From the NCBI RefSeq assembly GCF_030376615.1, contig NZ_JARRAB010000015.1, forward strand, positions 1 through 64,000: 64,000 nucleotides of DNA. Direction: 5' to 3'. This DNA comes from Pseudomonas sp. sp1636 (GTDB lineage Bacteria; Pseudomonadota; Gammaproteobacteria; Pseudomonadales; Pseudomonadaceae). Position numbers and translations under genes: made by a program. Below, in pieces: positions 58,530 to 64,000 of this stretch. Each line of letters begins with the position of its first letter. Within the stretch, counting starts at the first letter, position 1. The notes under the pieces are model-generated. The model saw only the letters and a program-made list of their open reading frames with translations. It did not search any database and was not told where the DNA came from.

Positions 58530-59977
58530 AGCCTGTAATCCTGCGTTCGCTGTGCCTGAGCCTGGCCACCTTGGCCCTCAGTGCCTGCGCCATTGGCCCC
58601 GACTACCGGCGCCCGGATTCGGCCAGCGCCCTGCACTTCAAGCAGGCCGCCGGCTGGAAGGCCGCCGCACCGGCCGATGAGGCGCTGCGCGGCGACTGGT
58701 GGCGGCTGTATGGCGACAGCGAGCTGAACCAGTTGGTCGAACGCCTGAATGCGAACAACCAGAGCCTGGCCAGCGCCGAAGCGCAATATCGCCAGGCCGT
58801 CGCCCTGGCGCGCGGCGCACGGGCGGCGTTGTTTCCCAGCGTCGGTTTCAATAGCGGGGTGACCCGCGCCGGGCAGGGCGGCGGCGACAGCACCATTGGC
58901 ACCAGCGGCGGCATCAGCGTCAGCGGCTCCAACGCCGCGCAGGTCTCGAAGACCTACGACGCCAACCTCGGCGTCAGCTGGGAGCTGGATATTTGGGGCA
59001 AGCTGCGTCGGCAACTGCAGACCGACAACGCCAGCATGCAGGCCAGCGCCGCCGACTTGGCGGCCGTGCGCCTGAGCCAGCAGGCGGAGCTGGTGCAGAG
59101 CTACCTGCAGCTGCGCGTGCTGGATGAGCAGAAGCGCCTGCTGGACGCCACGGTGGCGGCCTATCGGCGCGCGTTGAAGATCGCCGACAACCAGTACCGC
59201 GCCGGCATAGTGCCGAAGTCCGACGTGACCCAGGCGCTGACCCAACTGAAGAGCGCCGAGGCCGAGGCGATCGACCTGGAGTTCCAGCGCGCTCAGCTCG
59301 AACATGCCCTGGCGGTGTTGATTGGCGTGGCGCCGGCCGAGTTTGCCCTGGCCAGTCGCGAGCATGTCCCCAGCCTGCCGACGGTGCCGCTGAGCCTGCC
59401 CTCGGCACTGCTCGAACGCCGCCCCGACATCGCCGCGGCCGAACGCCGGGTGATCTCGGCCAACGCCGCCATCGGTGTGGCCAAGGCCGCCTACTACCCG
59501 GATCTGACCCTGTCCGCCAGCGGCGGTTACCGCAGCGGCGGCCTGAACGGCTGGATCAGCACGCCTAACCGGTTCTGGTCGATCGGCCCGGCGTTCGCCG
59601 TCAACCTGTTCGACGGCGGCCTGATCCGCTCCCAGGTCGAGCAAAGCGAGGCGCGCTACGACCAGACCGTGGCCGATTACCGGCAAACCGTGTTGCAGGG
59701 CTTCCGCGAAGTGGAGGACTTCCTGGTGCAGCTGGCGGTGTTCGAGCGTGAGGCCGTGGTGCAACAACAGGCGTTGGAGGCCGCGCGCGAGTCGCTACGG
59801 CTGATCCTCAACCAGTACCAGGCCGGCACCCTGGGCTTCAGCGACGTGGTCAGCGTGCAAACCAGCGCCCTGAGCAACGAGCGCACCCGCCTGACCCTGC
59901 AAGGCAACCGCCTGACCGCCAGCGTGCAGCTGATCGCCGCCCTGGGCGGCGGTTGGCAGGCGGTGCCACAGGAGTAG
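58526..59977 (+). CDS. opmB: Outer-membrane efflux lipoprotein (OpmB, NodT/OprM type)
   Basis: The 483-residue product has a lipoprotein signal with lipobox LSAC (acylated Cys about residue 21), followed by a repeated OMF architecture (GDWWRLYGDSELNQLVERLN and NLGVSWELDIWGKLRRQLQT) and the C-terminal LILNQYQAGTLGFSDVVSVQ. It forms the trimeric exit duct for MuxABC. It starts inside muxC's stop (ATGA), so all four genes are translationally coupled. Confidence 0.92.
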   Translation: MKPVILRSLCLSLATLALSACAIGPDYRRPDSASALHFKQAAGWKAAAPADEALRGDWWRLYGDSELNQLVERLNANNQSLASAEAQYRQAVALARGARAALFPSVGFNSGVTRAGQGGGDSTIGTSGGISVSGSNAAQVSKTYDANLGVSWELDIWGKLRRQLQTDNASMQASAADLAAVRLSQQAELVQSYLQLRVLDEQKRLLDATVAAYRRALKIADNQYRAGIVPKSDVTQALTQLKSAEAEAIDLEFQRAQLEHALAVLIGVAPAEFALASREHVPSLPTVPLSLPSALLERRPDIAAAERRVISANAAIGVAKAAYYPDLTLSASGGYRSGGLNGWISTPNRFWSIGPAFAVNLFDGGLIRSQVEQSEARYDQTVADYRQTVLQGFREVEDFLVQLAVFEREAVVQQQALEAARESLRLILNQYQAGTLGFSDVVSVQTSALSNERTRLTLQGNRLTASVQLIAALGGGWQAVPQE

Positions 59978-60129
59978 ATAAGGTGCCGCTGCAATATGCG
60001 GGTTGGCATGCTCGTTAGCGGAAAGCGGTATAAACCAGCGGTTGCTGCCGCAGTAACAGCGCCGGACTATTAACAGGCCGCGTACATGCCTGGCGCCTCT
60101 CGCGCCAGTGCGCGGGCAAGGGTGGAGCT

Positions 60130-60813
60130 ATGAGCCGAGACGCTTTCCTGCACCTTCCGATTCGCGACCGGGTGGCCGCGGGTGAGGGCTTGGCGCGGCT
60201 ACTCGTAGCCTATCGCCAGCGCCCCGACGTGATCGTCCTGGCCCTGCCGCGCGGCGGGGTGCCCGTGGCTTACCGGATCGCCAACGCCCTGGACGTGCGC
60301 CTGGATCTGCTGCTGGTACGTAAGCTCGGCGTCCCCGGCCATGCGGAGCTGGCCATGGGCGCCATCGCCAGTGGCGGGGTGCGGGTGATCAACCACGACG
60401 TGCTGCACTACGCCCGCATCGACCAGGCCAGCCTCGACGCGGTGGCCGCGCGGGAAACCGAGGAACTGCAGCGCCGTGACCGGGCCTATCGCGGCGAACG
60501 GCCGGCGCCGGTGCTGCGCGACCAGCAGGTGATCCTGGTCGACGATGGCGTGGCCACCGGCGCCACCATGCAGGTGGCGATCCGCGCGGTACGCCAGCAG
60601 AGCCCGGCGCGCATCGTGGTCGCCGTGCCGGTGGCGGCACCTGACAGCGCGCAACTGCTGCGCAGCCAGGTCGACGAACTGGTCTGCCCGTTGATGCCCG
60701 AGATGCTGGTGGCCATCGGGCGCTGGTACCTGGATTTCGACCAGACCACCGACCGCGAGGTGCTCGATCTGTTGCAGCGCGCCTGGCAGCGCAGCTGCGA
60801 AACAACGGTGTGA
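60130..60813 (+). CDS. Phosphoribosyltransferase-family protein
   Basis: This 227-residue protein has a type-I PRTase fold: PRGGVPVAYRIANALDVRLD early, and the PRPP-binding loop VILVDDGVATGATMQVAIRA. The substrate base is unknown. It is followed 22 nt later by an alpha/beta hydrolase. In other bacteria these two domains can be fused; Rv0571c of Mycobacterium, as I recall it, is an example. A joint stress-related role is plausible. GTGGAGC precedes the ATG. Confidence 0.85.
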   Translation: MSRDAFLHLPIRDRVAAGEGLARLLVAYRQRPDVIVLALPRGGVPVAYRIANALDVRLDLLLVRKLGVPGHAELAMGAIASGGVRVINHDVLHYARIDQASLDAVAARETEELQRRDRAYRGERPAPVLRDQQVILVDDGVATGATMQVAIRAVRQQSPARIVVAVPVAAPDSAQLLRSQVDELVCPLMPEMLVAIGRWYLDFDQTTDREVLDLLQRAWQRSCETTV

Positions 60814-60835
60814 TTCCCGACAGGAGGCGAAGCCG

Positions 60836-61501
60836 ATGCAAACCCCTGGCACACGCGTGTTGAACCTGACCCTGAGCGATGTGCAGCTGGCTGCCGACTT
60901 GCTGCTGCCCGCCGCCGCGACGGGGTTGGTGGTGTTCGTGCATGGCAGCGGCAGCAGCCGGCTCAGCCCGCGCAATCAACAGGTGGCGCGCTATTTCAAT
61001 GGGCGCGGGCTGGCCACCTTGCTGTTCGACCTGCTGAGCGAGGTGGAGCAGCGCCTGGATCGGGTCAGCCGTGAGCTGCGCTTCGACATCCCATTGCTGA
61101 CCGGGCGCCTGCTCGGGGTGATCGATTGGCTCGGCGCCGACAGCCAACTGCGCCATTTGCGCCTCGGCCTGTTCGGCGCCAGCACCGGCGCGGCCGCCGC
61201 GTTACTGGCTGCGGCGCAGCGCACGCAGAGGGTGCAGGCGGTGGTCAGTCGTGGCGGCCGCAGCGACCTCGCCGGTTCAATGCTGGCCGAGGTGCTGGCG
61301 CCGACCCTGCTGATCGTCGGCGGCGAGGATTCCCTGGTGTTGCAACTCAATCGCCAGACCGGCGAGCAACTGCGCTGTATCCAGCGGCTGGCGGTGATCC
61401 CCGGGGCGAGCCACCTGTTCGAGGAACCCGGCGCCCTGGAGATCGTGGCCCGCGAGGCCGGCGACTGGTTCGAGCGTTATCTGGGCACTGCCACGCGATA
61501 G
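60836..61501 (+). CDS. Alpha/beta hydrolase (dienelactone-hydrolase-like)
   Basis: This 221-residue protein has the alpha/beta-hydrolase nucleophile elbow LFGASTGAAAALLAA (serine), GGEDSLV (acid) and PGASHLFEEPGALE (histidine). The PRTase-hydrolase order suggests a functional pair. The substrate is unknown. Confidence 0.85.
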   Translation: MQTPGTRVLNLTLSDVQLAADLLLPAAATGLVVFVHGSGSSRLSPRNQQVARYFNGRGLATLLFDLLSEVEQRLDRVSRELRFDIPLLTGRLLGVIDWLGADSQLRHLRLGLFGASTGAAAALLAAAQRTQRVQAVVSRGGRSDLAGSMLAEVLAPTLLIVGGEDSLVLQLNRQTGEQLRCIQRLAVIPGASHLFEEPGALEIVAREAGDWFERYLGTATR

Positions 61502-61662
61502 CCCGCACCGCACGGGATGGCCGTCGACAAGGTCTGCCTGGCGCTGGGCCGAGAAATCGCCCAGAAGCCTAAGCGTTGCGCCCAACTGGCTCGACACCGA
61601 GCAGGCCCGCCCGACGTTCTCCTGACAGGTGCACAGGCGGCTCGAACTTGGCCTAAGCGCGG

Positions 61663-62148
61663 TCAGTCACGATGCCAGTGGATGTCGACGTGGTGCTCAT
61701 CCTCGCTGTAGCTGTACTCGATGCGGCCCTTGTAGGCGGCACCCAGGGCATGACCAATGCGGTTGGCCAGGTGCAGGCCGGTGGTGGTCGCCTGCATGCC
61801 GTCGTCCTGCTCGCTGATCCTGAGCAGGCGCTCGAGCGCGTGCTGGGCCTTTTCCGACTGCTCGGTGTTGTGGATCAGATTGAGGATTTCATCGCGATGC
61901 TCACCCAGGAAGTTGCCTGAGAGTTGCAGGGTTCCGGCGGGCTGATCGTCGGCGATACGCTGGCAGGCCGGGCAAACCACGCTCTGCGCAGCGCTTGGGG
62001 CCGCGTCTTGCCAGGCCCAGCGTCCCTGCTGGTAGATGACGCCACACTCCGGGCACAGTGCCACGCCATTGCGCGGTGGCTTCAAGTAGGGGTCGCCGTT
62101 GCGAGCGGGATAAAGCTGGGTTTTCTGACTTTGCTGTTGCTTGTCCAT
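61663..62148 (-). CDS. BCAM0308-family zinc-ribbon protein
   Basis: The 161-residue product has two CxxC pairs (LCPECGVIYQQGRW and VVCPACQRIADD), which probably bind zinc, and a C-terminal alpha/beta region (GLHLANRIGHALGAAYKGRI and SYSEDEHHVDIHWHRD). It resembles the BCAM0308 family of unknown function. ATG 62148 follows CAGGAGAAGGTC and is preferred to the ATG at 62178. Confidence 0.8.
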   Translation of the reverse strand: MDKQQQSQKTQLYPARNGDPYLKPPRNGVALCPECGVIYQQGRWAWQDAAPSAAQSVVCPACQRIADDQPAGTLQLSGNFLGEHRDEILNLIHNTEQSEKAQHALERLLRISEQDDGMQATTTGLHLANRIGHALGAAYKGRIEYSYSEDEHHVDIHWHRD

Positions 62149-62637
62149 GACCTTCTCCTGGAAGCCGATGGGGCGCATGCAGGTTGTCGGACGTCGCAGT
62201 GCAAGGCTGTCTGCCAGACACCTGCTAGAGAAACGCTACGCCTGGAACAGCTTCCCGACAATCACCTGTGCTGGTTCTTTATTGCGCTGAGTTGCGGCCT
62301 GGCCTGGTCAGTCTCAACCAACGGCCTAAGCCTGGGTCTGTTCGGGCCTGGTTTCACGGGCAGACTCGATCCCGCCAGGCGGCGCCAAGATCGCCTAGCG
62401 GCCTGATCGATTAAGCCGTTTAGCCATGGACTCAAGCCTGTCCGCAACCATGTAGGAGGCGCGCCCCGCGGCGAATGCAGCCCGCAGGGCTGCCAAGTTG
62501 TGGGGGCGCGCTGCTGGACAACGGCTTCGCCCCGAGGTCGGGCCTCCCACAGATAAGACCCAAGCCGGCGAATCTGAGCTAATCGACTAGCCAAACCGGC
62601 CTTCTAGCGCCTTATTTTGCAAACGCCATCGAGCCGA
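62149..62637. other. Intergenic region with 142-bp repeat
   Basis: These 489 bases hold the 142-bp repeat (62451-62592). I see no gene. I looked for an Anr-type TTGAT-N4-ATCAA box and found none. Confidence 0.7.
62451..62592. repeat. 142-bp dispersed repeat, copy 2
   Basis: Second copy of the element at 59-200, same length and orientation, with matching blocks such as GCGGCGAATGCAGCCCGCAG and CCCCGAGGTCGGGCCTCCCA. Confidence 0.8.
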
Positions 62638-63204
62638 TCAGCGCTTCGCACCGTGGCGCACCACCTCGATACGCCAGGTGTCCTCGTAGGGCGGTACGTT
62701 GCACTCGATGATGTCGTTGGGCGCGACCTGCAGGCACGCGCCGACGATATCGGCGTGGATCGGCTGTTTGCTGCTGCGTCTGTCGACCAGCACCGCGGTG
62801 CGCACCTCTTGCGCGCCGAGACTGCTCAGATAGCTGCAGGTGCGCAGCAACGAATGCCCTTCATAGAGCACATCATCGACCACCAACAGCGTGGTATTGC
62901 CCAGGTCGAGTGCGGCCAGTTGCGGGTTTTCGGTCAATGCCGTCTGCGCATGCAGCAGGCTGAGGTCGTCGGCATAGCGTTTCACCTTGAGCGGATACAG
63001 TGGCAACTCGGGTTGCCCGGTATCCCGCGCCAGATACTGCTGGAGCCTGCGCGCCAGCGGCTCGCCGCGGCGCAGAATCCCCACCAGCGCAGCTCGCCCA
63101 GGGGGCAGCAGGGCGGCAGCCTGACGCGCCATCAGCTGCAAAATCTCGTCGAGTTCCTCCGCGTTGTACAAGCAGAACCGTTGGCCTGCGGGTTTCGGCT
63201 GCAT
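62638..63204 (-). CDS. Phosphoribosyltransferase (PyrR-like)
   Basis: This 188-residue PRTase has GILRRGEPLARRL and a PRPP loop VVDDVLYEGHSLLRTCSYLS, which resembles PyrR/uracil-type enzymes. It is separate from the PRTase at 60130. RNA-binding regulation like that of Gram-positive PyrR is not evident. Upstream lies the CapA-like gene on the same strand. Confidence 0.85.
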   Translation of the reverse strand: MQPKPAGQRFCLYNAEELDEILQLMARQAAALLPPGRAALVGILRRGEPLARRLQQYLARDTGQPELPLYPLKVKRYADDLSLLHAQTALTENPQLAALDLGNTTLLVVDDVLYEGHSLLRTCSYLSSLGAQEVRTAVLVDRRSSKQPIHADIVGACLQVAPNDIIECNVPPYEDTWRIEVVRHGAKR

Positions 63205-63301
63205 GTGACGGCTCCTGGTGGCGGGCTGATGAGTTAACCATAGCGCGCCGCGCCGGTGCCGCCGGGCACGGCGAGGCCCGCTCGGTCGATTCGCCCGGGC
63301 A

Positions 63302-64000
63302 CTACCGGGCCGGCCAAACCAGGCTGAAGCCCTGGCCGCTGTCAGGCCGCACGCTGCAAGCAAAACCTGCACACTCGCGTAGCAGGCTGTCCAGCAGCCA
63401 CTGGCGATCCGCTCCTTCGGCAGCCTGGATGCTCAGCCGCCGCTGGCGAGTGGGCTGCAACTCCAGGGCCAGCAGGCGACCGTCGGCGGCCAACTCGGCG
63501 AAATACAACAGCCCCAGGTCGGCGCGGTAACCGGCATGGCTGTCGATGCCTTCGTAGTCGTCGAGCAGATCGCCGCAGCCGTAGAGAATCAGGCGCTGGC
63601 GGTACACCTCGAGCGCCTTGATATGGTGCGAGGAGTGGCCGTAGAGCACATCCACCCCAGCCTGGTCGATCAAGCCGTGGGCGAAGCGCACTTGCTCCGG
63701 CGCGATGGCGAAGCCCCAGTTGCCGCCCCAGTGCAGGGAGACGACGATCAAATCGCCCGGACGTTTCGCCGCCGCGATGCGCGCCGCCACCCGCTCCAGA
63801 CTGTGCGCCGAGAGGTTCTCCAGGCGGGCGACGCCCGGCCGCCGCTCGTCGGCCGCCCAGTCTGGCGGCACCCCGCAGTCCGGGGTGGCCCAGGCGAACA
63901 GCAGCAGCCGGCGGCGATCGGCCAGGGGGAGAATCGCCGGGGTTTCGGCCGCGGCCAGGCTGAGCCCCGCGCCGGCATGTTGCAGACCCAGCTTGTCCAG
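63302..64000 (-). CDS. CapA-family poly-gamma-glutamate-synthesis-like phosphatase (partial)
   Basis: The gene runs off the window; 232 C-terminal residues are visible and the frame is open to base 64000. It has VVSLHWGGNWG and DVLYGHSSHHIKALEVYRQR, then LILYGCGDLLDDYEG, the metallophosphatase motifs of CapA. A GTG near 63871 is not the true start, because the frame continues upstream with family-like sequence (QHAGAGLSLAAAETPAILPL). The role is unknown; it lies 97 nt upstream of the PyrR-like gene. Confidence 0.85.
   Translation of the reverse strand: MDKLGLQHAGAGLSLAAAETPAILPLADRRRLLLFAWATPDCGVPPDWAADERRPGVARLENLSAHSLERVAARIAAAKRPGDLIVVSLHWGGNWGFAIAPEQVRFAHGLIDQAGVDVLYGHSSHHIKALEVYRQRLILYGCGDLLDDYEGIDSHAGYRADLGLLYFAELAADGRLLALELQPTRQRRLSIQAAEGADRQWLLDSLLRECAGFACSVRPDSGQGFSLVWPAR

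Noticed and set aside
62149-62637. Anr/Fnr box near the phosphoribosyltransferase cluster
   Set aside because: GATC-like words occur near 62405, but no TTGAT-N4-ATCAA arrangement is present.

Overview
The window is high-GC DNA from a Pseudomonas-type gammaproteobacterium. The gene set supports this: a liu leucine-catabolism operon, mmsA/mmsB, a MuxABC-OpmB-type efflux operon, tamA/tamB, xthA and several Pseudomonas-style REP hairpins. The species cannot be fixed from the sequence alone. I see no tRNA, rRNA, CRISPR array, insertion sequence or prophage gene.

Positions 1-32.8 kb form one large catabolic supercluster for branched-chain acyl units. (i) The leucine/isovalerate arm, liuABCDE (minus strand, 284-7265), is divergent from an acyl-CoA ligase and an AhpD-like protein. 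These are followed by a five-gene HAAT-family ABC importer, a DcaP-like porin and the MerR regulator liuR (7429-17312). Three matching palindromes of consensus TTnACGTTwACGTAA lie at the liuA/ligase divergent promoter, in front of the importer and in front of liuR, which suggests a single LiuR regulon. (ii) The valine/isobutyrate arm (minus strand, 18041-25354) runs acyl-CoA ligase, mmsA, enoyl-CoA hydratase, mmsB, 3-hydroxyisobutyryl-CoA hydrolase and acyl-CoA dehydrogenase. A TetR gene lies downstream and a divergent LysR gene upstream. (iii) The isoleucine/2-methylbutyrate arm (plus strand, 26636-32765) runs AraC regulator, acyl-CoA ligase, short-chain dehydrogenase, thiolase and acyl-CoA dehydrogenase. 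Each arm has its own acyl-CoA ligase, acyl-CoA dehydrogenase and regulator. My main hypothesis is that the locus takes up and activates free branched short-chain acids as well as serving amino-acid breakdown.

Positions 32.8-46.5 kb hold a RES/Xre toxin-antitoxin pair with an inverted-repeat operator, a LysR gene divergent from an ACAD10/11-like acyl-CoA dehydrogenase, a TerC membrane protein coupled to a small ORF, a PstS-OmpA fusion behind a Pho box, xthA, a GNAT acetyltransferase and tamAB.

Positions 46.5-60 kb hold a sodium:alanine-type symporter, thiol peroxidase, an aldo/keto reductase divergent from a LysR gene, and the overlapping muxABC-opmB efflux operon. Positions 60-64 kb hold a small cluster of a phosphoribosyltransferase, an alpha/beta hydrolase, a zinc-ribbon protein, a PyrR-like phosphoribosyltransferase and a CapA-like phosphatase cut by the window edge.

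Notable smaller items are a 30-codon ORF joining liuC to liuD by ATGA overlaps at both ends, a LivF-type ATPase whose Walker A lysine is arginine, hairpin repeats in most gaps of the leucine and isoleucine operons, and a 142-bp repeat present near both ends of the window.
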